A stretch of DNA of 12,752 nt from Candidatus Geoarchaeota archaeon (lineage in GTDB: Archaea; Thermoproteota; Thermoprotei; Gearchaeales; WAQG01): positions 1 to 12,752 of the forward strand of contig WAQG01000047.1 of NCBI GenBank assembly GCA_015520395.1, written 5' to 3'. Both the position numbers and the translations under genes were made by a program. Positions 1 to 6,889 of this stretch are shown in pieces. The notes under the pieces were generated by a model that saw only the letters and a list, made by a program, of their open reading frames with translations, had not been told where the DNA came from and did not search any database. The first letter of the stretch is position 1. Each line of letters begins with the position of its first letter.

Positions 1-805
1 CGTATATCCTGTCATTTTTGTCATAACCGCTGTTTACAACCTCCCAGTTTCCGCCTCCAACTACTATGGAGTTCAATAGTGCGCCGGTATTAGCGTTAAG
101 TTTCACGACTATAATGTTTGGTGCTCCTGTACCGTATCCGTAGGTCGTTCCAACCACATATAGGATACCGTAAGTAGGTTCAACGATTATGTTTCTCCCC
201 ACGTCATCGAAGCCTAGCCCTCCTATTATTCTGAACCAACTTAAAGTATATGTTCCTGCACTGTAGGTGAATTTGGCGACGAATATGTCTTTATACCCGT
301 CTGGATCGTAGCTGGTTGTGGAGCCTGTGAGATAAACATTGCTACTGGAGTCAACGGCTATGCCGAGCGCAACTTCATCTCCACTCCCACCTACTGTGTA
401 AAAGTGCGTGATAGCAAGAGTGGCAGTATTTATTCTAGCAAAGAATGCATCCCTTCCCCCAGCTCCCCAGCTTTGGGTTTCGCCTGCAACATACAGGTAC
501 TGATCCAGCCCGTACGTGATCCTTAGCCCTTTATCGATGTTTGCTCCTCCAATAGTAACTAATGTTTCTGTACCGCCACAGACTTTATCTACAAATATGT
601 CGTCAAGGCCGGCACCAAAGCTCCTTGTGTATCCCGTGATGTATATGCATGTTCCGTCGTTTGTAATCTTTGTACCATAATCCTGCCCTGTTCCGCCAAA
701 TTTTCTGGTGCTTACATATGTAAGCGCTGCAAATGCTACGGTAGATAACAACAATATTACTATCAGTATTAGGCTGACCGTTACTACTAGTTTTTCAATC
801 CTCAT
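1..805 (-). CDS. Secreted SBBP-type beta-propeller repeat protein (partial, 3' end off window)
   Basis: A reading frame of 268 codons starts at the ATG at 805 and runs off the left edge without a stop. Residues 1-27 form a signal peptide or membrane anchor: a short basic start (RIEK), a long hydrophobic stretch at about 6-25, then AFA before the mature part. The rest is built of imperfect repeats of about 49-56 residues. Each has a GG-containing strand (near residues 37, 86, 139, 195, 250) followed by a blade core of the type xVYLTGxT...DIFVAKF (about 50-74, 99-124, 151-178, 206-235). This is the pattern of SBBP (seven-bladed beta-propeller) repeats in secreted prokaryotic proteins. The role is probably extracellular or surface-attached; a ligand cannot be inferred. 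Two cysteines (53, 76) could pair. No N-x-S/T sequon is seen in the visible part. An in-frame ATG at 829 is an alternative start, but 805 sits directly before the signal peptide. Confidence 0.85.
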   Translation of the reverse strand, partial: MRIEKLVVTVSLILIVILLLSTVAFAALTYVSTRKFGGTGQDYGTKITNDGTCIYITGYTRSFGAGLDDIFVDKVCGGTETLVTIGGANIDKGLRITYGLDQYLYVAGETQSWGAGGRDAFFARINTATLAITHFYTVGGSGDEVALGIAVDSSSNVYLTGSTTSYDPDGYKDIFVAKFTYSAGTYTLSWFRIIGGLGFDDVGRNIIVEPTYGILYVVGTTYGYGTGAPNIIVVKLNANTGALLNSIVVGGGNWEVVNSGYDKNDRIY

Positions 806-835
806 AGTACCCCCATAACTCTTGAACATATGCGC

Positions 836-845
836 TAATAAACTT
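836..845 (-). promoter_or_regulatory. Candidate TATA box for the secreted repeat protein
   Basis: On the minus strand the sequence AAGTTTATTA lies about 30-40 bases before the ATG at 805. An archaeal TATA box usually centres about 26 bases before the transcription start. That would place the start near 813 and leave a leader of only a few bases. The surrounding 806-937 stretch is AT-rich. This is inference from spacing and base content only. Confidence 0.35.
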
Positions 846-890
846 TATTGATAATTAATAGATGTTACGATTATCATCTTCACCCTCCTC
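845..890 (-). promoter_or_regulatory. Strong Shine-Dalgarno followed by an 11-codon leader frame
   Basis: On the minus strand GGAGG (884-888, extended to GAGGAGGGTGA) stands 6 bases before an ATG at 877. That ATG opens a frame of 10 residues, MIIVTSINYQ, ending at TAA (845-847). The frame is in phase with the secreted protein at 805, with 13 codons between this stop and that gene's ATG. The Shine-Dalgarno is far better than the one at 805. It may be a leader peptide on read-through transcripts from the upstream operon, the start of a decayed gene, or chance. Confidence 0.3.
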
Positions 891-898
891 TTTATTGA

Positions 899-935
899 TG
901 GCCATAAGCTAAATGTTGATCGGAGGTAATGGCCA
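899..935. repeat. Short inverted repeat downstream of the membrane protein gene
   Basis: The 7-base arms TGGCCAT (899-905) and ATGGCCA (929-935) are perfect complements around a 23-base spacer. They lie just after the stop of the membrane protein gene (938-940) and before the secreted protein gene. It could be a weak hairpin marking the operon end, or a protein-binding dyad. The arms are short, the spacer is long, and there is no T-run directly after it on the transcribed strand, so a terminator role is uncertain. Confidence 0.25.
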
Positions 936-937
936 AT

Positions 938-2692
938 TTAGGTAACCGCTATTGTTAAATGACAGTTAGAATAATATATTAAGTTAACATTATAAACTTC
1001 CTTAGTTAGTGATGATTTTTGAAGACGTGTTGTTTTTAATATAAAAATTGCAAATCTACATCCTGACCGACAATAATCCCAGAACGTTGAATTACCATTT
1101 ATTACTGACCAAAGTATGATTCTCATACCTTTATAAATCCCCCTTGTCACATCTATATCGTAATCGTTATAAATAGTCATTTCCCCTTTAGATGCCGTCA
1201 GCTCATTGATTATATTTCTTTCTATATAACTAACATATGGATGCATTTTTGCAGTAACCTCGAAATTTTGGTGCTCTAGGGGTGCCCAATCAGGTACATA
1301 AGTACCTATTGATACTAAAATAAGAAGTAATAACGAGCTTACTTTGATTAAGATTTTACGTTTTTGCATAATTTGATTAATTATGTAGGGAGTGGTTAAT
1401 AATGCTAAATAATATAATACTGCTAGTGAGTACTGCCCCGTTTCATATCCAGTGGTATATGATACATATGAGACAGTTAAATATATTATACATGATGCTG
1501 AGGCCGAAAACATTATTATCTCAATTAGGCCTGCAAAACGTTTCAGAATAAGAATGCCTGTATATATTAATGTTATTGTCGCTATAGCTATGGGTCCTGC
1601 CCATGTTAATGCAAATATTTTGAACTGTTCACCTGTGTAACCAGGTGCCAGATATGGAGATATACTTCCAGTAGCTGCCTCTTCTGGTTGTCCAAATATC
1701 ATTGTGATGAAGTCTTGGAGGGCTGCTATTGCTTTTTCGCCCTGTAATGTCATAATAAGCATTATATGTGTGTATAGCCAGTATATTGTTGTGATTAGTG
1801 TTATTATTACAAAGCCTAGTTTTATTGTACTGTTGCTAATATTTGATCTTTTTAGAGTGATGAATGTGAAGAATAGTAGCGGTAGTATTGATAGTGCGCC
1901 TATGGGGTGTGAAAAAACCGTGACTAGCCCGACTATTAGCATAGTTGTTATTGTTAGTGGGTTGGGCCGGTTCAGGTTTATGATGATAAGCATTAAGTAT
2001 AGTGTTACGTAGGGTATTGGGAGGACTCTGCCAGTTATGAATGAGAGGGGGGGCATGGTTATTAGAAGCATTAGTGTGCCGAGCCCTCTGCTTATTTTGA
2101 GCCGCTCAAGTATCACATAGAGTAGGAGGATTGTTATGAATAGGTAGATTATCCGCTGTAGGAAGGTTATGCCGTATTCGATGCCTGTTGCTAGGCTGAC
2201 GGGAACCGTTACTAGAGGATCGATCGGGATGTAGTAGTACAATTTTGACTTTATGGCTGCTTCCTGGTAGCGCAGTATTCTTCCGGTTTGATAGAGCGGC
2301 TCGAGGTGTATGGAGGATATGGGGTAGAAGTTATTGCGTGTGTAAACGGAAACTGGAGTTATTACCATTGATATTATAAGAGCCAATAATAGTAGGTGCT
2401 TCGTTTTTCGGCTGTAGGAATAAAGGAGCATAGCTCCCAGCAGGCCTTCAAGTATGAAGAATATTATTGGCCTTTCAAGGCCACCGGGATAGAATGAAGT
2501 GAACATTATTCCCATGGTGGTTCCCACTATCCCAAGTTTAGCCCACACGCCTGGGGTTTTTTCTTTATACTTTGATCCAGGTATTAGTAGGGCAATTAAG
2601 AGGATAAGCATTATTATTACATAGTTTATTATAATTAGCTCGATGAATGTTAGCTGGCTGAATAGGTTACCTATAAGTCCGAGCTCGGTCAT
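938..2692 (-). CDS. Polytopic membrane protein, GT-C glycosyltransferase or polymerase-like
   Basis: The 584-residue protein has about 13 hydrophobic segments (roughly 15-37, 52-68, 75-92, 99-117, 180-197, 204-239 as two, 246-280 as two, 290-310, 358-382, 388-412, 418-437, 447-464). Two larger loops follow at about 118-178 and 312-357, and a hydrophilic C-terminal tail of about 120 residues starts near 465. This layout, with an acidic residue in the first large loop (SSIHLEP, 126-132) and an SHPIGAL motif (261-267), resembles archaeal GT-C enzymes that use lipid-linked sugars and glycan polymerases. No signature settles which. The ATG at 2692 follows the epimerase stop by one base, so it is very likely co-transcribed as the last gene of the glycan operon. 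Its DNA is among the most AT-rich in the window: 13 of 60 bases at 961-1020 are G or C. The CDS is well supported; the enzymatic role is inference. Confidence 0.85.
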   Translation of the reverse strand: MTELGLIGNLFSQLTFIELIIINYVIIMLILLIALLIPGSKYKEKTPGVWAKLGIVGTTMGIMFTSFYPGGLERPIIFFILEGLLGAMLLYSYSRKTKHLLLLALIISMVITPVSVYTRNNFYPISSIHLEPLYQTGRILRYQEAAIKSKLYYYIPIDPLVTVPVSLATGIEYGITFLQRIIYLFITILLLYVILERLKISRGLGTLMLLITMPPLSFITGRVLPIPYVTLYLMLIIINLNRPNPLTITTMLIVGLVTVFSHPIGALSILPLLFFTFITLKRSNISNSTIKLGFVIITLITTIYWLYTHIMLIMTLQGEKAIAALQDFITMIFGQPEEAATGSISPYLAPGYTGEQFKIFALTWAGPIAIATITLIYTGILILKRFAGLIEIIMFSASASCIIYLTVSYVSYTTGYETGQYSLAVLYYLALLTTPYIINQIMQKRKILIKVSSLLLLILVSIGTYVPDWAPLEHQNFEVTAKMHPYVSYIERNIINELTASKGEMTIYNDYDIDVTRGIYKGMRIILWSVINGNSTFWDYCRSGCRFAIFILKTTRLQKSSLTKEVYNVNLIYYSNCHLTIAVT

Positions 2693-2693
2693 C

Positions 2694-3719
2694 CTATATC
2701 CAGCTCGGTATTACCCTGATGTGCTTCTTCAACCAATTAAAATAGCTGTGAAGCCCCTCATCTAGCGTGGTTTCCGGCCTCCACCCTAAGAGTTTTTCCA
2801 TCTTCTCCGTGCTTGCATATCCTCCCATTGGGTCGCCTTTGGGCCTTGGCTTAAACCTTATTTCCACATCCTTTCTAAAATATTCATGTGCTAATTTCTG
2901 TATTTTTCTTGCTAGCTCTATTATCCTGGTTGGTTTACCTGTCCCCACATTTATGGCCTCTCCTGCACATGGCATTTCAGCTGCCCTGATGGTCGCCTCT
3001 GCTATATCGTCTATGTATGTGAAGTCCCTTACCTGCGTGCCGTCGCCATATACTATTAAGGGCTTGCCTTTATAGGCTCTCATTGCGAATATTGCTACCA
3101 CCCAACTGTGGCTTCCAGGCTTTGGGATCTGGTATGGGCCATAAACACTAAAATATCTTAGCGAGACCGTCTCTAGTCCATAGAGCTGATAGAAAAGCTT
3201 GGCCTGCATCTCCCCCCACAGCTTAGAATTGGCATATGTCGAAAGGGGGTTCGGCTTCATATCCTCATGAAACTGCACTGGCTCTCCACCGCTTGAGGGT
3301 TGGTCTCCATATATTGATGCGGAGGACGCGAATATCACTCGTTTAACGCCGTTATTTAGTGATTCTTTTAGGATGTTGTACGTCCCCATAACGTTTACTT
3401 CGAAGTCTAGGTCAGGATTCCTTATCGTGGCAGCAACGTCAGCATATGCCGCTAGATGAAACACATAATCCACCTTTTTTACCACATTTTTGACTATGTT
3501 CCTGTTCGACACGCTTCCCCTCACAAAATGTACAGCCCCTTCCCTGATCAGCGGCTTGATCTCAAATACTTCAAGCTGGTCAAATTCATATGCACTCAAA
3601 TTATCCAACACAACCACGTTCTGCGCCCCTCGCTCCTCAATGAGCTTTTTTACAACCCTACTGCCTATGTGCCCCGCGCCCCCTGTGACTAGAACCGTCT
3701 TAGAAGACCACTTAACCAT
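2694..3719 (-). CDS. NAD-dependent epimerase/dehydratase (UDP-sugar 4-epimerase-like, extended SDR)
   Basis: The 341-residue protein has the full extended short-chain dehydrogenase layout. The NAD-binding glycine motif GGAGHIG is at 13-19, the acidic residue ending the second beta strand is in VVVLDN (35-40), HLAAYADV at 88-95, the catalytic serine region SSASIYG at 132-138 and the catalytic YANSK at 162-166. RYFSVYGP follows at 188-195, and the substrate-side motif YGDGTQVRDFTYIDD is at 224-238. Length and motifs fit UDP-glucose or UDP-N-acetylhexosamine 4-epimerases of the GalE/WbpP type, which interconvert gluco and galacto sugars through a 4-keto intermediate in the cytoplasm. The exact sugar cannot be read from sequence, and a 4,6-dehydratase or decarboxylase is less likely. 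The ATG start lies 6 bases after the upstream GT2 stop, and the next gene starts one base after this stop. Confidence 0.92.
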   Translation of the reverse strand: MVKWSSKTVLVTGGAGHIGSRVVKKLIEERGAQNVVVLDNLSAYEFDQLEVFEIKPLIREGAVHFVRGSVSNRNIVKNVVKKVDYVFHLAAYADVAATIRNPDLDFEVNVMGTYNILKESLNNGVKRVIFASSASIYGDQPSSGGEPVQFHEDMKPNPLSTYANSKLWGEMQAKLFYQLYGLETVSLRYFSVYGPYQIPKPGSHSWVVAIFAMRAYKGKPLIVYGDGTQVRDFTYIDDIAEATIRAAEMPCAGEAINVGTGKPTRIIELARKIQKLAHEYFRKDVEIRFKPRPKGDPMGGYASTEKMEKLLGWRPETTLDEGLHSYFNWLKKHIRVIPSWI

Positions 3720-3725
3720 CTCTAA

Positions 3726-4742
3726 TTAACCGCCTAATTTCCTAAATAATAAATATGCCCTCCTAAGAACGTAGCCATAGGCCCTATGAACCCGTCTGGC
3801 GAGTAGGAGTAATGAATATAACATCCATTTCGGGCGCGTTGCTCTATAGTAGACGATACTTGTAACTATAATTGCAAGGGCTGCGAGGAGACCTAGGAAG
3901 GGGCTGAACAGGGTAAGGAGTAACGGAGCGGCCGGCATTGCCAGATAAAAGGGTACCTCAAGTTTCCATGATAATGGGGCCGACCTAAGAACCAGGTGAT
4001 ACGTGTCTGCACCTATTGTCACGTCGTACCAGGCCAGCTTTTTATACCACCTCAGAACGTTAAGTACAGAATGACCCGTAGATTCAGGATTCGTCTCCTT
4101 AAGTGCTCCTATATCCCTTAATGTCATTCTCCCATCAATTATTATCTTATACCCGGCCTTAGCCATTCTCGCCGAAAACTCGTAGTCGTCGTTTGACGAT
4201 ATTGGCGGTCCTAGATTCTCATTTATAAACCCGATCTCCTTAATTATTGATTTTCTTATTATTGAGCATCCAAGGTTAAGAACCTTCGTCCTCTTTATTC
4301 TACCGTAAAACCTGAAAAACATTGCCTCTTCAAATATGCGGGGCGGTTGAAGCATGTAGGGGAACGTTACTGCGCCCACCTCAGGGTTTTTGAAGTGTTC
4401 TAGGGCGTACGTCAGAATTTTGGATGGAAGTAGTATGTCATCGTTCAACAGAAACACGTACTCAGAGTTGCTGAGCTTTATGCCTAAGTTTCTGGCGTAA
4501 TTTGCTCTTCTATCATCCCTAAAGATTAATCTTACGGAATAATATTTGTGGCCATTTTTCTCTATAAACTTTTTCACCAGCTTCTCTGTGTTATCACCTG
4601 GCAGTGGGTAATATATCATGAATATTTCAATGTCTTCTTTATTGAAATTTAGCTTATCTATTGATTCCAGAACAGCACCTATTGTTGGACTACTCTTGTA
4701 AAGTGGAATTATTATCGAGACTATCGGCCTGGCACCAGCCAT
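3726..4742 (-). CDS. Family 2 glycosyltransferase with C-terminal membrane segments
   Basis: The 338-residue protein opens with the GT-A nucleotide-binding start VSIIIPLYKSSPTIGAVLESI (8-28, conserved IIPLY). It carries ANYARNLGIKLS at 80-91 and the metal-binding DxD-type motif as LLNDDILLP (98-106). An acceptor-side acidic motif NDDYEFSARMAKAGYK sits at 184-199. Residues about 262-300 hold two hydrophobic segments, followed by an arginine-rich tail, so the enzyme is probably held at the inner face of the membrane. It should transfer a sugar from a nucleotide donor to a lipid-linked or growing glycan; donor and linkage are unknown. The ATG at 4742 fits the family start, but no clear Shine-Dalgarno precedes it. 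Its start overlaps by 22 bases the end of the short frame at 4721-4891. Confidence 0.92.
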   Translation of the reverse strand: MAGARPIVSIIIPLYKSSPTIGAVLESIDKLNFNKEDIEIFMIYYPLPGDNTEKLVKKFIEKNGHKYYSVRLIFRDDRRANYARNLGIKLSNSEYVFLLNDDILLPSKILTYALEHFKNPEVGAVTFPYMLQPPRIFEEAMFFRFYGRIKRTKVLNLGCSIIRKSIIKEIGFINENLGPPISSNDDYEFSARMAKAGYKIIIDGRMTLRDIGALKETNPESTGHSVLNVLRWYKKLAWYDVTIGADTYHLVLRSAPLSWKLEVPFYLAMPAAPLLLTLFSPFLGLLAALAIIVTSIVYYRATRPKWMLYSLLLLARRVHRAYGYVLRRAYLLFRKLGG

Positions 4743-4891
4743 AAGCTTCTTAAAATCTTTTCTAATCCCCTTGTTAAGGTCTCCATGCGTGCATAGCTTA
4801 CTCGTTCAGGCATGCCTTTAAGTTTAGTCATAGATTTTTTTAGTAATAGATGCAGATAATGTGTTCTATTCTGTATAACTATGTGAATCAT
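4721..4891 (-). CDS. Short unrecognised reading frame, possible gene remnant
   Basis: The largest gap in the cluster (4743-4943, 201 bp) is almost filled by one open frame. It is free of stops from 4924 to the TAG at 4721-4723, with a first ATG at 4891 giving 56 residues (beginning MIHIVIQNRT, ending LWLVPGR). The peptide is rich in Leu, Lys and Arg with an amphipathic look (KKSMTKLKGMPERVSYARME, 18-37) and no cysteine. I do not recognise it. Its end overlaps the next GT2 gene by 22 bases, as true genes in this operon overlap their neighbours. TGATGA (4925-4930) closes the frame upstream. No convincing ribosome-binding site is present. It may be a small gene, the 3' remnant of a larger gene deleted at its 5' end, or an accident of composition. 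Confidence 0.3.
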   Translation of the reverse strand: MIHIVIQNRTHYLHLLLKKSMTKLKGMPERVSYARMETLTRGLEKILRSLWLVPGR

Positions 4892-4943
4892 ATCACGAAG
4901 TTTTATTTCGGCTTCAATTACATGTCATCAGAAATTTCTAGAG

Positions 4944-5834
4944 CTAACTCTGTGAGATGGCGTTTAGGGAGGGTATGTTAGATTGACGTAGGTGGTCAAG
5001 AATTCTTAGCTTCCTAAAAATCGCTTGGTGAGCTGCATAATAATAAACACATTGCAGTTGTTTAATTCTATTATACTCGATACACTGAATTTTTGTTACC
5101 ATATACCAGATTAGATATTCTAAATCTTTAAGTTGGATTGTTTTGAATAGTGCCCACCATATTGGTAGTCCGTGTAGGGCATCGGTTGTGCCTTTTGGTT
5201 TTCCGTGGAATTTTGTGATGTTTCTTGTTGTTTTTGAGGTTGCGTTGGGTATCTGGGCTACGTGGTAGCCTTTGAGGATCGCTAGGACGACGTGGTCTGT
5301 GTCCCATGCTGGTAGTTGTGCTATGTCTATTTCGTTGTTTAGTTCTAGCCAGCATTTGGCCCTGTACAGCCTGTTGCCGCCCCATAGGTTTGCTTTTATG
5401 GTTAGGGGGAAGGGGTCCTGTGGGAGGCCGAGTGGCTCTAGTCTTCCGCCTGCTATGCAGAGCTTCGGGTTTTCCTCAAAGTGTTTTATTAGTTTTTCAA
5501 AGTATTTTTCCTCGAGCGCGACGTCGGCCTCTATTGTGGCTATGTAGTCAAAGTCCTCACCGATTATTTTGAGGGCCTTGTTTAGGGCTGAGTATACAAG
5601 GTTTATGTTTAGCTTGCCCAGATCCGGGAACCTCTTAACCTTTATGATGACGTATCTCTTAAAGCCTTGGGATTCAAGTAGGGCTCTGGCCACCTCTGCT
5701 GTGTTGTCTGTTGACTCGTTGTCTCCGATTAGGATGAGGCTTGGCCTTACTGTCTGTTTTAGCAGGCTTTTAAGGGTCTCGGCTATATTTTCCTCCTCAT
5801 TATAAGCCGGAATCAGCACTGCTATCTTATACAT
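4944..5834 (-). CDS. Family 2 glycosyltransferase
   Basis: The 296-residue protein is a soluble GT-A enzyme. It has AVLIPAYNEEENIAETLKSL (5-24), the nucleotide-contacting GDNESTDNTAEVAR (37-50), the DxD-type metal motif as TIEADVAL (100-107) and a second acidic site LPAWDTDHVVLAILKGY (174-190). The family transfers sugars from nucleotide or dolichyl-phosphate donors at the cytoplasmic face. Dolichol-phosphate sugar synthases share the same start but usually show a DxD of the form DADLQ, so a chain-extending transferase is more likely. The ATG at 5834 has GGGTG (5842-5846) 7 bases before it. The last 30 residues are less typical of the family, and another frame runs open across the end (about 4909-4960). 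A frameshift near the C-terminus is possible but not shown. Confidence 0.9.
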   Translation of the reverse strand: MYKIAVLIPAYNEEENIAETLKSLLKQTVRPSLILIGDNESTDNTAEVARALLESQGFKRYVIIKVKRFPDLGKLNINLVYSALNKALKIIGEDFDYIATIEADVALEEKYFEKLIKHFEENPKLCIAGGRLEPLGLPQDPFPLTIKANLWGGNRLYRAKCWLELNNEIDIAQLPAWDTDHVVLAILKGYHVAQIPNATSKTTRNITKFHGKPKGTTDALHGLPIWWALFKTIQLKDLEYLIWYMVTKIQCIEYNRIKQLQCVYYYAAHQAIFRKLRILDHLRQSNIPSLNAISQS

Positions 5835-5911
5835 GCATTAACACCCATAGGAAGTATGTAGGTGGATTGGGGCCGGGCGAGGACTCGCTCGTCATGATAT
5901 GTCTGAGGCCT

Positions 5912-6889
5912 TCATATCTCTTCGGCTATGAGCCTCCCTACCATTGCCGCGCTTCTTCTGTATCTCAGGTTTGTAAGGGACATTGTGAGCTGTGTGAGTA
6001 ATCCATCCCTTTTAGCCTTGTCTATTAGTGCCTTCATTCTCTGTTTTTCTGGGATTTTTATAGGCAGGTTTCTGAGTTTTTTGCTTACTGTATTCTTTAG
6101 TATTTGTATGTAGGTTTGGTAGGCTAGTGTTAGGTTTTGTTTTTGAATAAGTGTGTTTAGCTTTGCTCCTGTTTTTATGATTGTTTTTAGGGTCTCTGAG
6201 ATGTCGTCGGCCCTTATTTCGGCCTCCTTTATCACGGCGTGGGCGATTCTGACTGCGGCTTCGGCGGTTGGGCTGGGCGTGTATGTTGTGAGCACTATGC
6301 CTCCTAGCTCTTGGCTGGTTTCTGTTTTCTCCTTTAGTAGTATTTGGTGGTTGAAGTATGGTGTTCCGAGCACTGTTATCTCTGTGTGTAGGTCTAGGAC
6401 GATCGGGTTTCCCGGGAGCATTAGGCCTGTTGCGTAGGTTTTTGATAGGTCGTCTATTGGCTGGAAGCCCGCGTCGAGCAGTGCTTTGACGGCCTCCAGG
6501 TACATGTCCTTTGGTATGAGCACGTCGACGTCGACGTCCACCCTCATAAGCCTGTTAAAGGTCTTGAAGATCACATACTCTATACCCCTCCTCTCGAAGG
6601 CCTCTGTGAAAACCTGGATTAGCCTGGCCATGCTCCTAGCCCTTCTAAGGGTCTCCTCCGCATCCCTCTTCAAGGCTTTCACCCCCCTGCCGTCCAGGCC
6701 CCTGAACCCGTCTGTCAGGGTTTGGAATAGGAGGCTGAGCTCGTTTGCCTTGATCCATGATGCCAGCTCCATGTCTCCGCCATGTTCTGCTAGGAGCGTT
6801 TTTGCGTTTTCCGCCGCTTTGCCCGGCCTGTCGAGGGAGATGTGGACGAGCACCGAGGCTGCCAGCGCCCAGGGGTCAGCGTCTTGCAA
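5912..6889 (-). CDS. Nucleotidyltransferase-fold protein, NTP_transf_5-like
   Basis: The 325-residue protein has a helical N-terminal third and then a nucleotidyltransferase-like core: RRGIEYVIFKTFNRLMRVDVDVDVLIP (100-126), with aspartates at 118, 120 and 122, and a third acidic site IVLDLHTEI (163-171). This matches the NTP_transf_5 pattern (a K-G/T turn, an R-x-x-D-x-D-x-L strand, then D-L-H), found often in polysaccharide clusters but with poorly known chemistry. It might activate a sugar or modify a protein or glycan with a nucleotide. The start is a TTG at 6889, the first possible start after an in-frame TAA. A strong GGAGGTG (6900-6906) lies 10 bases upstream. It overlaps the preceding GT4 gene by 14 bases, implying translational coupling. 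The C-terminal half is encoded by strikingly A/C-rich codons. Confidence 0.8.
   Translation of the reverse strand: MQDADPWALAASVLVHISLDRPGKAAENAKTLLAEHGGDMELASWIKANELSLLFQTLTDGFRGLDGRGVKALKRDAEETLRRARSMARLIQVFTEAFERRGIEYVIFKTFNRLMRVDVDVDVLIPKDMYLEAVKALLDAGFQPIDDLSKTYATGLMLPGNPIVLDLHTEITVLGTPYFNHQILLKEKTETSQELGGIVLTTYTPSPTAEAAVRIAHAVIKEAEIRADDISETLKTIIKTGAKLNTLIQKQNLTLAYQTYIQILKNTVSKKLRNLPIKIPEKQRMKALIDKAKRDGLLTQLTMSLTNLRYRRSAAMVGRLIAEEI

Noticed and set aside
2694..3719. Naming the epimerase galE
   Set aside because: The fold and catalytic residues are clear, but GlcNAc/GalNAc-type, glucose-type and uronate-type epimerases cannot be told apart from sequence reading alone.
5827..5895. A 22-residue minus-strand frame spanning the gap between the nucleotidyltransferase-like gene and GT2
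   Set aside because: There is no Shine-Dalgarno, the peptide is Pro/Ser-rich without pattern, and the GT2 gene has its own good GGGTG site. A chance frame is the simplest explanation.
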